DNA of 64,000 nt from Closterium sp. NIES-65. Taxonomy: Eukaryota > Streptophyta > Zygnematophyceae > Desmidiales > Closteriaceae. A program made the position numbers and the translations under genes. The notes beneath the pieces are model-generated. The model saw only the letters and a program-made list of their open reading frames with translations, searched no databases and was not told the origin of the DNA. Where the stretch lies: contig CANXME010000244.1 of assembly GCA_948144175.1 (NCBI GenBank), positions 310,001-374,000 of the forward strand, given 5' to 3'. Each line of letters begins with the position of its first letter. Position 1 is the first letter of the stretch. Below, one piece after another: positions 55,301-63,915 of this stretch.

Positions 55301-55315
55301 ATTGGGGGTGGCCAT
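49391..55315 (-). CDS. copia P gag-pol polyprotein
   Basis: Single polyprotein expected to be cut by its own protease. The frame opens at 55336; I prefer the ATG at 55315 (MATPNVLTFDAEG, 1,974 codons), because A and H start at the matching site. Approximate residues: gag 1-430 with SRLMLPFLFPDLASFPTVAD, MYITLYFLVTRLPESLR, a Gly-rich run (260-350), a Gln run, and the basic Cys/His segment CGGAHTARRCFG. Protease FTLDSGASRSFF near 525. GAG-pre-integrase LLWHHRLGHPS near 680. Integrase LHMGVWGP, HSDRGGEFSSG and NGIAERRIGMV at 750-865. GGAEP-repeat linker near 1040-1105. RT with MWIFRVKRPPGSPPVF and YVDDLVFATAD at 1500-1655. RNase H with ADASWADDQAT and VDNKAMLALCREQRLEHRTK, ending at 1,974. The LHMGVWGP block has Gly where relatives have Asp after Met. 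Acts in virus-like particles and the nucleus (family knowledge). Confidence 0.95.
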   Translation of the reverse strand: MATPNVLTFDAEGRAIDFAVWIEDLQLYLLCDAIDEVSLFDFVSGAVPAPPADADSAVRSKWATRDAAARLAVRRHLPSSERAHFSQCKAAQALNDAVVARYSSPSSATLSRLMLPFLFPDLASFPTVADLVTHLRASDTRYRAALPAEFRAANPPPMYITLYFLVTRLPESLRAVRDQFLSVCPTTLTVDLLEESLLAAEKSIVAVGASRGDPRTPIFEGCGPSPLLPSVASAAAADLTGFESVGAASAPSGRRRSGKGKGGKGAGGARGGGGGGGGGGGGSGGGGGGGGGSGGTGGGGGGGGGDGGGSGGGGGSGGSDGPGGGGGGGDGGGGGGGGGGGGGGRSGSSQRSSSGGGQRQQQQQQPQQQPQQQQRSRIVPGPQQLREWYLQRQRGGALGPCPYVLRTGDRAGERCGGAHTARRCFGRLTDAWRQQFPEAAEIPRWGELSRAGVAIYDLDFDAILSAMYAVTGSDEDDCYRCFPPDPGIGTAASGTSEAAALGASASVLSGTGESALSGTVSASASHTFTLDSGASRSFFRDRTTLTPLSRPVAVSLADPSGGPVLSRFSTVLPCPAAPSGTLTGLYLPSFSTNLVSGADLQDAGVHQFTPARQRVTHCTEADTGRHLATFTRRPGSSLYTLTTASPPGAESGRVPSSGQVFAAASRSGPESAPCSCRRLSHETLLWHHRLGHPSLLRLRGMASRVLVSGLPRSLPPLPPGPGPTCVPCVEGRQRAAPHSSQFPPTEAPLQTLHMGVWGPARVRGQGQERYFLLVVDDYSRYTTVFPLRSKGEVTEVLIDWIRAARLQLRRSFGSDFPVLRLHSDRGGEFSSGLLSAYCRARGIRQTFTLPDSPQQNGIAERRIGMVMDVARTSKMHAAAPHFLWPFAVSYAAHQINLHPRVSRPETSPALLWTGKVGDASAFRVWGSRAFVRDLSADKLSPRASPCVFLGFPPDAPGWQFYHPTSRRVLSSQDVTFDESVPYYRLFPYRTPSLPPPPLFLVPCPPPVVPLPPQGPAPSGVSQVDAVEPVEVTGDSGAAAGAEPGGAESGGAEPGGAESGGAVPGGAEPGGAVPGGAEPGGAESGSAVPGGAVSRGSEPGGAVPGGASSRREPLSPQEVREWFARRWRRAAGAGGSSAAEGTAAARPAGARTVGAGAAGSEGSPGAGPAEGVGAEPAVGGPTDSAPGAAAGGSGASGGAAGGAAGVGAPAGAAGAVPAVSSVTARPRSYFVPLLQQVLGLTPPPPPLEGPQPVRSQPELQPASPLPAPSPYAGPTGGLTERCEPASRPVSPVRTERASGRGSRQRPPPVPGTHRMSLRPSTAPLRACLPSPPASSLPALADPESDSLRAASPTVTRLLATAVTDSSFESSAASALVTELVDFAARCRLDYAARLVTESESACPPSVGGECALGTDVLEDRQEEFQCLAAASPRLASVLLAPEGDPDAPDIPTPRSYAEAIEGPYSSQWQAAMDAEMASWKSTGTYVDAVPPPGANIVSGMWIFRVKRPPGSPPVFKARYVARGFSQRQGVDYFQTFSPTPKMTTLRVLLHVAAHRDYELHSLDFSTAFLQGSLHEEIWLRRPPGFTGSFPPGTQWSLRRPVYGLRQAPREWHDTLRTTLAALGFAPSTADPSLFLRTDTSLPPFYILVYVDDLVFATADTAGLAYVKSELQKRHMCTDLGELRSYLGLQITRDRARRTITLTQSHMVQHVLQRFGFTYSSPQATPLPTRHSLSALPSDESVESSGPFAKLVGCLMYLMTCTRPDLAYPLSILARFVAPGRHRPEHMAAAKRVLRYLCSTSGMGLVLGGRSPVVLTGHADASWADDQATQRSSQGYTFSLGSGSVSWRATRSSSVLGSSCEAEIYAGAMAAQELRWLTYLLTDLGEQPRSPPVLYVDNKAMLALCREQRLEHRTKHIALRYFLARELQQRGQLRLAYVASEANTADVFTKALAPCDHQRCCTQLGLVPVLPHLLSS
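54250..54540 (-). repeat. Gly-rich codon array in gag of P
   Basis: Run of GGN codons giving a near-uninterrupted poly-Gly/Ser tract, preceded by a Lys/Gly block GKGKGGKGAG. The same tract in A (5870-6090) and H (31420-31680) differs in length. Proline-rich, Thr/Ser-rich or Val-rich frames seen on other frames here are shadows of this codon bias. Confidence 0.85.
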
Positions 55316-55339
55316 GGCAGCAGCTGAAAGTCTCACCGG

Positions 55340-55795
55340 GCTGGGAGAGTCGGGTAGTGCAGCAGCAGAGGAACACAGCTCAGGAACAGCGGCACGGCTC
55401 GGGCGGCTCGGGTTGCTGGGGCGGCCCGGGCGGCTCGGGCGGCTCGGGCGGCTCGGGCGGCTCAGGCGGCTCGGGCGGCTGGGGCGGCTCGGGCGGCTCG
55501 CGCGGCTCGGGCGGCTCGGGCGGCTCGGGCGGCTCGGGTTGCTGGGGCGGCCGTCAGGGCGCTAGGGCGGTTGGCGCTCGGGCGCTAGGGCGGACGGCCG
55601 TCAGGGCGCTAGGGCGGGCGGCCGTCAAGGCGCTAGGGCGGGCGGCCGTCAGGGCACTAGGGCGGGCGGCCGTAAGAGGAGGGAGCAGCGGGAGCGCGAC
55701 GGTAGGGGCGACACGCAGGGTCGCTAAAAAAAAGAACGCGCGCCTCGGGGCGCGCTTTGGTGGGCCCTAGGAACAGTCCCTAGGAGGGGACCTGC
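55340..55795 (-). repeat. GC-rich minisatellite leader of copia P
   Basis: 9-bp units CGGCTCGGG (about 55395-55550), then roughly 30-bp units GGCGCTAGGGCGGGCGGCCGTCA (about 55555-55670). Lies between primer-binding site and gag start, as in all family members with this part preserved. Confidence 0.85.
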
Positions 55796-55805
55796 TCTGA
55801 TTCCA

Positions 55806-55936
55806 TGAGAAGAATTGAACGAGAATGAAATGAGTATGAACGAAGTGAGTACAAATAGGAAACCCTAATTGTGTTGTACCCCCTATGGGATACCCCACTA
55901 TAGCCTACACAAACAAGTAAGCTATATGTTCTGACA
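55806..55936 (-). repeat. 5' LTR of copia P
   Basis: 131 bp, identical to 49048-49178, with primer-binding site TGGAATCAGAGCAGG inside and target duplication GAAAG outside. Confidence 0.96.
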
Positions 55937-56384
55937 GAAAGGGCATAAGAGCATGTGCTTATAAAACGGGAAAAAAAAAAAAGAATTTTGTTTGTAAGGG
56001 TACCAAATCGAAGCACTCATTAAGGCGAATTTGCCTGTCAAATGTTCACGTCGGTTTCGTACATAAAATGCAGGCGAAAACAGCAGCGACTAGGTTTCTC
56101 ACCGCACAAATCCTGTCCCAGAGCAACGCATCTGCCAACGCTGACACGGAAGCTGGCGTGCGGCCCAATCCCCTTCCATGCGATGCCAGGCAGGGACAGC
56201 TGATCCGATCCCTCTAGAAGGGGGTCGAATATTCCCTGCCACCGCAGCATGTGTGCCGCCCATTTTCATCCTTTGTGGGTTCAGGCTGTGGGGGTACCCG
56301 TCTATCATTGACGAGGAGGGCGAGCCGCTTCCCCGCAGGGGTCCCGTCTGAAGTCCATTTCTTCTCATTTCTTGCTTGTTTTGA
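55937..56384. other. Non-LTR DNA right of copia P
   Basis: About 450 bp with target duplication GAAAG, an A-run (55972-55983), then mixed sequence. A minus-strand open frame (56099-56458, 119 codons) has no recognised motif. A pyrimidine-rich stretch followed by AATCAG at 56373-56389 could be a 3' splice site just before the open frame that follows, but this is speculative. Could be host gene 5' region or the 5' part of a DNA transposon. Confidence 0.4.
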
Positions 56385-57222
56385 ATCAGTTTAGCATGTT
56401 TCGCCTGCCAGGCTGCAAAAGCCATAGCGGATTTCACTGGCACCCACTTCCTTTTCAAGAAGAAGCCTAGGCCCGCCTTCCGTGTGGACGCTGACGGCTG
56501 TTATAACCGTATCCCACCATCGCTCCCAGAGCCACCACAGCCTTCGCTGCCGCCTGCGCCGTCATCTCCTCCGTGTCCTCCTGCACCTCCAGCTCCACCT
56601 GCTCCTCCGAGTCCACCCGTGTTTGCCGGCCCATCAAATCCTCCCGTGCTGACGCTCCTGCACCCGTCGGCGGATGAGTACCTGTCGGATACTGACGTCA
56701 ACAAGCCCCCTGATGTCTGGGTTTCAGCTCTGGCCCCCACACCACGATGGGGCTAGTCGCAAGATTATGCGTGGGACGAATCTGCTGTGGGTGCTGACGG
56801 CGATGTGCCCGACACTGAGGCTGGCACCAAGGCCGGCACTGACACTAGCACCGACACTAGCGCCGAGGCCGGCAACGCGGCAGATGTGTTTCCCGAGGGT
56901 GCCCTGGGCGGCAAGGACGTCGATGGTGTGGAGTGTTGGCCGCACGACGGACTTCCCGAGAAGCTCCCTATTCCTACGTTTCCTCCGGTTAACCGCAAGC
57001 GCCCCCACCCCTCTTCTGAGAACCGTGATTCCTGCCCCCCCTCTCCTAGGCACAAGCCGTCGCAGCATAAGTGCAACGCTTATACCGCGCAGGAGAAGCT
57101 GCAGTGGATTGGGCGCATGGATGTGGTCGTGTCGCTGCGGTCGTTGTCGCGCGAGTCAGGAATCCACCACAAGTGTCTCGCGGAGTGGAAGAAAGCTGCC
57201 GCCATGCTCAAGGAAGCGAACC
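56385..57222 (+). pseudogene. pogo/CENP-B-like helix-turn-helix gene, 5' part, cut by copia R
   Basis: The frame is open from about 56385. It gives a segment rich in Cys/Ala/Lys, then a Pro-rich region (56510-56640), one in-frame TAG at 56754-56756, an acidic Thr/Asp/Ala stretch with repeated GTD units (56790-56880), a Pro/Arg nuclear-signal-like stretch (PPVNRKRPHPSS), and a helix-turn-helix: YTAQEKLQWIGRMDVVVSLR followed by SLSRESGIHHKCLAEWKK (about 57078-57195). An N-terminal psq/CENP-B-type HTH is typical of pogo-like transposases and of host genes derived from them. Sequence is lost at about 57222, where the leader of copia R begins. A matching C-terminal piece resumes at 63918. The start codon is unclear (GTG at 56484 is not a safe start), and introns are possible. 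Confidence 0.6.
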
Positions 57223-58300
57223 GTTGCCGCCCCTACGCAGCCCCGTTGCCGCCCCTACGCGGCCCCGTAGCCGCCCCTAGCGGCCCCGTAGCCGCCCCTA
57301 CGCGGCCCCGTCGCCGCCCCTAGCGGCCCCGTTGCCACCTCCCTACCTACGCAGCCCCGTTGCCGCCCCTACGCGGCCCCGTAGATGCCCCTAGCGGCCC
57401 CATAGCCGCCCCTACGCGGCCCCGTTGCCACCCCTAGCGGCCCCGTAGCCGCTCCCCTCCCTACGCGGCCCCATAGCCGCCCCTAAGCAGCCCCGTCGCC
57501 GCCCCTAGCGGCCCCGTCGCCGCTCACCTCCCTACGCGGCCTCGTTGCCGCCCCTACGCGGCCCCGTCGCCGCTCCTACGCGGCCCCGTCGCTGCCCCTA
57601 GCGGCCCCGTCGCCGCCCCTAGCGGCCCCTTCGCCGCTGACAACCCTACGCGGCCTCATTGCCGCCCCTACGCGGCCTCGTCGCCGTCCCTACTCGGCCC
57701 CGATGCCGCTCCAAGCGGCCCCGTCGCCGCTCCCCTCCCTACGCGACCTCTTTGCCGCCCCTACGCGGCCTCATAGCCGCCCCTACGCGGCCACGTGGCC
57801 GCCCCTAGCGGCCCCGTCGCCGCTCCTCTCCCTACGCGGCCCCGTCGCAGCCCCTAGCGGCCCCATCGCCGCCCCTTCCCGGCCCCGTCGCCGCCCCTGG
57901 CGGGCAGCCGAGCCGCCGAGCCGCCCAGCAGCAGCAGCCGCCCCGGGAGCAGCCGCCCCTGGAGCAGCCACCACTGCAGCAGCCGCCCCTGGAGCAGCCG
58001 CCACTGCAGCAGCCGCCCCTGGAGCAGCCGCCACTGCAGCAGCCGCCCCTGGAGCAGCCGCCACTGCAGCAGCCACCCCTGGAGCAGCCGCCATTGCAGC
58101 AACCGCCCCTGGAGCAGCCGCCACTGCAGCAGCCGCCCCTGGAGCAGCCGCCACTGCAGCAACCGCCCCTGGAGCAGCCGCCACTGCAGCAGCCGCACGT
58201 GGAGCAGCCGCCACTGCAGCAGCCGCGGAGCTCTCGCTCTACAGTGGTAGTGGCGTCGCCGTTGCCGCCGTCGTACGCCTGCCCTTCTCGCCACTGGTGA
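57223..58300 (+). repeat. GC-rich minisatellite leader of copia R
   Basis: Array 1 (57223-57900): units of about 18-24 bp around CGCCCCTACGCGGCCCCGT. Array 2 (57930-58225): about 12 copies of a 30-bp unit with GGAGCAGCCGCCACTGCAGC. Array 2 matches the minus-strand array of G at 28640-28860. Confidence 0.85.
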
Positions 58301-58399
58301 GCAGTGCCCTGCCCGTACTGTTGTTACTGCTGCTCTTACTACTACTGCTCTTTCTACTGCTAGTGCTGCTCCTAGAGTGGCCAGATGTAGCTCCAGCGT

Positions 58400-58720
58400 C
58401 GCCCACGTGAGTCCTTCACCCCCCAACAGCTTTGTGAGTGATACACTAGTTGGGGTTGTCGAGGTGGCCGTAGTGGGAGTCGTCCTGGAATGAGTCGTTC
58501 CTCAGCTGCCTGTAGTGGCCAGGTGCAGCTGTAGCGTCGCCCGCGTGAGTCCCTCACCCCCCAACAGCTTCGTGAGGGGTACGCTAGTTGGGGTTATTGG
58601 GGTGGCCGTAATGGGAGTCGTCCTGGAGTGGGTGGTTGCCCAGCTACTTGTAGTGACCAGGTGCAGCCTCAACGTCGTCCGCGAGTGGTCCTCTCGCCCC
58701 AGCAACTTCGTGAGTGGTAC
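58400..58720 (+). repeat. Three tandem copies of a gag module (about 145 bp each)
   Basis: Three successive copies of a segment beginning near AGTCCTTCACCCCCCAACAG and containing a sequence that translates, in the last copy, as LSPQQLREWYAQR. Starts lie near 58410, 58550 and 58690. G has the same multiplied module at 28260-28530. Other family members have one copy. Confidence 0.8.
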
Positions 58721-61700
58721 GCGCAGCGTGACGGGTCATGGGGTACGGCTCGCTGTCCGTACGTCATTCGCACTGGTGCTCGGACTGGTCAGCCTTGCGG
58801 GACGCTCGGTCACGCACCGTCCCACTGCTTCGCCCGTCTGAGCAACGCCTGGTGTACGGAGATTGGCGACGCGGCTGAGCTCCCCGACTGGGTGGAGCAG
58901 CTTCGGCTGCGGGTCGGTATCTATTCTCTTGACTATAATGCTATCCTCACTGCCAAATATGCATTGCCTACTAGTGATGAGGGTGACTATTACTTGTGTG
59001 TTCCGCCGGACCCGGTCATTGAGGCTGCTGCTCCAGGTGCTAGTGAGGCTGCTGCTCTAGGTGCTAGTGCGTCTGCTGCCCAAGGTGCTGGTGAGTCTGC
59101 TCTCTCAGGTACTACGTCGGCTCAAGCCTTACACACCTTCACTCTTGACTCGGGTGCGTCCCGCTCCTTCGTTCGAGACTGCACCAGTCTTACGCCGCTC
59201 AGTCGGCCGGTTGCAGTCTCCCTGGCGGACCCCTCTGGGGGTCCTGTCCTTGCTAGCTTCTCCACTGTCTTACCGTGCCCAGCATGCCCCCTCTGGCACC
59301 TTGTCAGGTCTCTACCTCCCCTCGTTCTCTATGAACTTGGTGAGTGGAGCGGACCTACATAATAGGGGGGTTGACCAGATCACTCTTGCGAGTCAGCGAG
59401 TGACCCGCTGCACGTGTGCTCGGACAGGCTGACACTTGGCAACGTTCACTCGTCAGCCATGGTCGAGCCTGTACACCCTTACTACTGAGTCTCCTCCGAC
59501 TGCTGAGTCTAGCCAGGTAGCTGCGTCAAGTCAGATGTTTGCTGCAGCGTCAAGGTCTGGTCCTGAGTCTGCTCCCTGCTCGTGTCGTCTCCTGTCCCAC
59601 CAGAATCTCCTTTGGCACCACCGCCTTGGTCACCCCTCTCTGCCTCCTCTCCGAGGCATGGCCTCCCGTGTCCTTGTCTCTGGTCTCCCGAGGTCTCTCC
59701 CTCCCCTACCTGTGGGGCCTGGCCCTACCTGCGTCCTCTGCGTCGAGGGGCGACAGCGCGCCGCCCCTAGCTCCTACGAGTTTCCTCCGACAAAGGCTCC
59801 ACTACAGACCCTCCACATGGACGTGTGGGGCCCCGCCCGCGTCCGTGGGCAAGGGCACGAGCGGTACTTCCTGCTGGTGGTTGACGACTATTCGCGTTAC
59901 ACCACATTCTTCCCCTTGCGCAGCAAGGGTGACGTCACTGAGGTGTTGATCGACTGGATCCGCGTAGCTCGTCTCCAGCTCAGAGAGAGTTTCGGCTCGG
60001 ACTTTCCTGTTCTGCATCTGCACTCGGACAGAGGCGGGGAGTTTTCCTCTGCTCGTCTGGGAGCCTTCTGTTGTGCACAGGGCATCCGCCAGACCTTCAC
60101 GCTTCCGGCCTCTCCACAGCAAAATGGGATTGCTGAGCGCCGCATTGGCATGGTCATAGACGTCGCTCGTACGTCCATGATGCATGCGGCTGCCCCCCAT
60201 TTTCTATGGCCGTTTGCGGTTCAGTACACCGCGCATCGGCTCAACCTTCAGCCCTAGGTCTCCTTGCCAGAGACCTCCCCCGCCTTGCGGTGGACGGGGA
60301 AGGTTGGCGATGCGTATGCGTTTCGTGTCTAGGGATCTCGGCGTTTGTCCGCGACTTGTCTGCGGACAAGCTGTCCCCCCGTGCTGTTCCCTGCGTCTTC
60401 CTTGGCTTCCCCCCTGACGCGCCTGGGTGGCAGTTTTACCACCCCACCTCGCGCCGTGTTCTGTCCTCCCTGGACGTCACCTTTGACGAGTCGGTGCCTT
60501 ACTACCGTCTCTTCCCCTACCGCACTGCGCCCCTCCCCCCGCCGCCGCTCTTCCTTGCACCAGGTCCTCCCCCGGTAGACCCCCTCCCCCCTCAGGGTCC
60601 TGCCTCGTCAGGTGTGTCCAAGGTAGACGCAGTCGAGCCTGTCGAGGTAGCTGTTGACTCTGGTGCTGCTAGAGGTGCTGAACCTGCGGGTGCCGGGTCT
60701 AGAGGTGCTGGGTCTGGGGGTGTTGAGACTGAGGGTGCTGAGTCTGAGGGTGCTGAGCCTGGGGGTGCTAGGTCTCAGGGTGCGGAGCCTGGGAGTGCGG
60801 AGATTGGGGGCGCTTGGTCTGCTCGTGTGGCCACCGGCGGTGCTTCGTCGAGGCGGGAGCCACTCTCTCCACAGGAGCTGCGCGAGTGGTTTGCTCGCCG
60901 CTGGAGACGTGCTGCTGGAGCTGGAGGTGCTACTATTGTTGCTGGTCCCGGAGGTGCTCGTACTGGCAGTCCTAGAGCTGCTGGGACTCGGGGTGCTGCC
61001 GGAGTTGGTGCTGCTGGAGCTGCTGGCAGTGCTGGTGCTGCTAGAGTTAGAGCTGCTGGGGATGTTTGCGCAGGTGTTTCTACTGGCGCTGGTGCGTCTA
61101 GGGGTGCTACTGAGGCTGCGGGAGCTCACGGTCCTACTGGAGCTGGTGCTGCTGGAGCTGTAGCTGCTGGAGCTGGAGCTGCTTGGGGTGTTGGCGCTCG
61201 CGGTGCTACTGGCACTAGTGCTTCTGAGGGTGCTGGAGTTGGCGCTAGTGGAGCTGGAGGTGCTGCTGGCGCTGGTGCTGCCGCTGGGGGTACTGGTGCT
61301 GTCCTTGCTGGTTATGGAGGCGCTGCGCGGCCGAGGCCGTACTTCGTTCTGCTCCTAGAGCAGGTTCTTGGTCTCCCGCCCTCTACTTGTCCTGCTCCAC
61401 CCTTAGAGTGTCCACAGCCTGTCCAGTTGCACTCACAGTTACAGCTCGCCTCCCCTCTACCTGCTCCTTCTCCCTACACTGGTCCTACTGGAGGTCTTGC
61501 TGAGCCTCGTGAGCCTGCATCTCGTCCCGCGTCACCTGTTCGTGCTGCTCGCACTAGTGGTTGTACTGCGCGTCCGCGTCCTCCTGCGGTCCCCGGCACA
61601 CACCACATGGCGCTGCGTCCTTCCACTGCTCCTCTGTGTGTCCCGTTGCCGTCTCCTCCAGGGTCCTCTCTTCTTGTTCTTGCTAACCCCGAGTCTGACT

Positions 61701-63590
61701 CTCTTCGTGCTGCTAGTCCTTCTTTCACGCGTCTCCTGGCTACTATTGTCACTGACCCTTCCTTTGAGTCAACTGCTGCGTCTGCCTATGTTGCTGGGCT
61801 TGTCGACTTCGCTGCTCGCTGTCGTCTATACTACGCTGCTAGTCTCGTTGCTGAGTCTGAGTCTGACTGTCCTCCGTCCGTCGGGGGTGAGTGTGCTCTT
61901 AGCACGGACGTCCTTGAGGACAGGGAGGAGGAGTTCCAGTGTTTTGCTGCTGCTTTGCCTCATCTCGTGTCCACGTTGATTGCCCCTGAGGGAGACCCGG
62001 ATGCACCAGACATCCTGACTCCTCGATCGTACGCTGAGGCGATCGAGGGTCCCTACTCCTCTCAGTGGCTGTCAGCCATGGACGCACAGATGGCTTCTTG
62101 GAAGTCCACAGGCACCTATGTTGACGAGGTTCCCCCACCTGGGGCGAACATCGTCAGTGGCATGTGGATTTTCATGGTGAAGCGGCTGCCGGGCTCTCCG
62201 CCTGTCTTCAAGGTGCGTTACGTGGCTCGAGGCTTCAGTCACCGGCGGGGAGTTGACTACTTTCAGACCTTCTCTCCCACCCCAAAGATGACCACTCTTC
62301 GGGTGCTGCTGCACATAGCCGCTCAGCGCGACTACGAGTTTCACTCTCTTGACTTCAGCACAGCTTTCCTGCAGGGCAGCCTGCACGAGGAGATCTGGCA
62401 GCGCTGCCCACCTGGCTTCACTAGGTCGTTTCCTCCTGGTACCCAGTGGAGCCTCTGGCGGCCAGTCTACGCTCTCCGCCAGGCGCCCGGTGAGTGGCAC
62501 GATACACTGAGGACTACTCTTGCGGCTCTTGGGTTTGCTCCTTCTACAGCCAGCCCGTTGTTGTTTCTGCGCACCAACACCTCTCTGCCGCCATTCTACA
62601 TCCTCGTGTACGTCGAGGACTTGGTCTTTGCCACTGCTGACACTGCTGGACTTGCCCACGTGAAGTCCGAGCTCCAGAAAAAACGCACGTGCACAGACCT
62701 GGGTGAACTGCGCAGCTACCTTGGCTTGCTGATCACCCGGGACAGAGCACAGCGCACCATTACCCTGACTTAGTCACACATGGTGCAGCAGGTCCTTCAG
62801 CGCTTCGACTTCACGTACTCCTCGCCTCAGGCCACTCCTCCGTATACACGCCACTCGCTCTCAGCTCTACCTTCGGATGAGTCCGTAGAGCCGAGTGGCC
62901 CGTACCCAGAGCTTGTTGGCTGCCTCTTGTACCTGATGACCTGCACACGACCTGACCTTGCATACCCTCTTAACATCTTGCCACGCTATTTTGCTCATGG
63001 GAGACACCGACCAGAGCATATGGCTGCAGCGAAGAGGGTGTTGCGCTACTTGTGCAATACGTCAAGCATGGAGCTAGTTCTTGGAGGGCGACGTCGAGTG
63101 GTCCTCACAGGTCACGCAGACGCTTCTTGGGCTGATAACTAGGCTACGCAGCGGTCGTCACAGGGTTACACCTTCAGCCTTGGTTCCGGCTCTGTTTCGT
63201 GGCGGTCTACCCGCTCGTCTTCTGTTCTTGGCTCCAGTTGTGAGGCCGAGATCTACGCGGGGGCCATGGCTGCACAGGAGTTACGCTGGCTCAACTTCCT
63301 GTTGACTAACCTAGGAGAGGCGCCTCGTTTGCCTCCAGTTCTGTACGTAGACAACAAGGCCATGTTGGCCTTGTATTGGGAGCACAGACTGGAGCACAGA
63401 ATGAAGCACATTGCTCTTCGCTACTTCCTTGCTCGTGAGCTGCAGCAGCGTGGTTAGCTGCGCCTTGCTTACGTGGCCTCTGAGGCCAACACTGCTCATA
63501 TCTTTACCAAGGCACTTCCGCCTGGTGATCATCAGCGTTTCTGTACGATGTCTGGTCTTGTGCCTACATGGCCCCACTTGCTCACTTCTT
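58650..63590 (+). pseudogene. copia R gag C-terminus and pol
   Basis: Blocks in order: gag SPQQLREWYAQRDGSWG with CPYVIRTGARTGQPCG and HAPSHCFARLSNAW (58690-58860); protease FTLDSGASRSFVRDCTSLTP (about 59140); GAG-pre-integrase LLWHHRLGHPSLPPL (59610); integrase LHMDVWGPARVRGQGHERY (about 59812), LHSDRGGEFSSARL (60017), NGIAERRIGMVIDVART (60124). The linker has Ala/Gly-rich repeats, sparser than in K (60660-60800). RT: MWIFMVKRLPGSPPVF (62162), LDFSTAFLQGSLHEEIW, and a palm block YVEDLVFATAD (near 62606) instead of the usual YVDDLVFATAD. RNase H: GHADASWAD (63110), a CEAEIYAG block and VDNKAMLALYWEHRLEHRMK (63350-63405), then EANTAHIFTKALPPGDHQR. Decayed, several breaks. Confidence 0.88.
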
Positions 63591-63789
63591 GACCTTGCTT
63601 GTACTGTGATCTTTCTATACCTGCACTTGCTTGTTTACATTTATATATGATCTTGCACGTGAACTGGCCTTTTGGCCTTGCTCTTGTGCTCGGATTGTGT
63701 GGTGACGTTGTGATCCACCCTGAGCTTGCTTTGCTTTGGTTGACTGGTTTTGTGACCTCTTGTTCTCCCCCACTTTGCCTATAGGGGTG

Positions 63790-63915
63790 TGTCAAACTCA
63801 TATGCTATAGTCTGTATAGGCTGTAGTGGGGTAGACAATATGGGGTACAACACTTCTAGGTTTTCCTACTTGTACCCACCTGCTTGCTAGTTCATTCTTT
63901 CCTCATTTCTTCACA
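63790..63915 (+). repeat. 3' LTR of copia R
   Basis: 126 bp, TGTCAAACTCATATGC...CATTTCTTCACA, preceded by the family polypurine tract CTATAGGGGTG. Similar in length and layout to the LTRs of G. Confidence 0.88.

Larger units (their letters stand above)
49048..55936 (-). mobile_element. copia P, looks whole, identical LTRs, perfect TSD
   Basis: 6,889-bp minus-strand copia. LTRs 49048-49178 and 55806-55936 (131 bp each) read identical. Perfect target duplication GAAAG (49043-49047, 55937-55941). Primer-binding site TGGAATCAGAGCAGG inside the right LTR; polypurine tract (about 49179-49203) inside the left one. GC-rich leader 55340-55795. One continuous gag-pol frame of 1,981 codons from 55336 to 49391 holds every expected domain with no break seen. 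By LTR identity it is the youngest large element in the window and the best local reference for the family. Confidence 0.97.
57223..63915 (+). mobile_element. copia R, 5' LTR missing, 3' LTR present
   Basis: Plus-strand copia of the TGTCA-LTR family. It starts inside its GC-rich leader at 57223 with no 5' LTR, and runs through a 24-bp-unit array (57900-58250), a thrice-repeated QLREWY module (58400-58720), gag C-terminus, protease, integrase, linker, RT and RNase H to a polypurine tract (about 63765-63789) and a 126-bp 3' LTR (63790-63915). Like G it lacks the MATP...-type gag N-terminus and has the same leader and module layout. The right flank reads as pogo-like transposase, so R interrupts that gene. 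Several breaks. Confidence 0.9.

Noticed and set aside
56099-56458. 119-codon minus-strand frame beside the HTH gene
   Set aside because: It overlaps the 5' part of the better-supported plus-strand HTH frame and has no motif.
56458-56477. AAGCCTAGGCCCGCCTT match to the end of M's LTR
   Set aside because: The 17-base match is isolated, without LTR ends or a duplication, and lies in an open frame; probably chance.
57223-58225. Regularly spaced GC-rich repeats resembling a repeat/spacer (CRISPR-like) array
   Set aside because: Units are contiguous and imperfect, with no unique spacers or constant repeat. They are minisatellite leaders of a eukaryotic retrotransposon.
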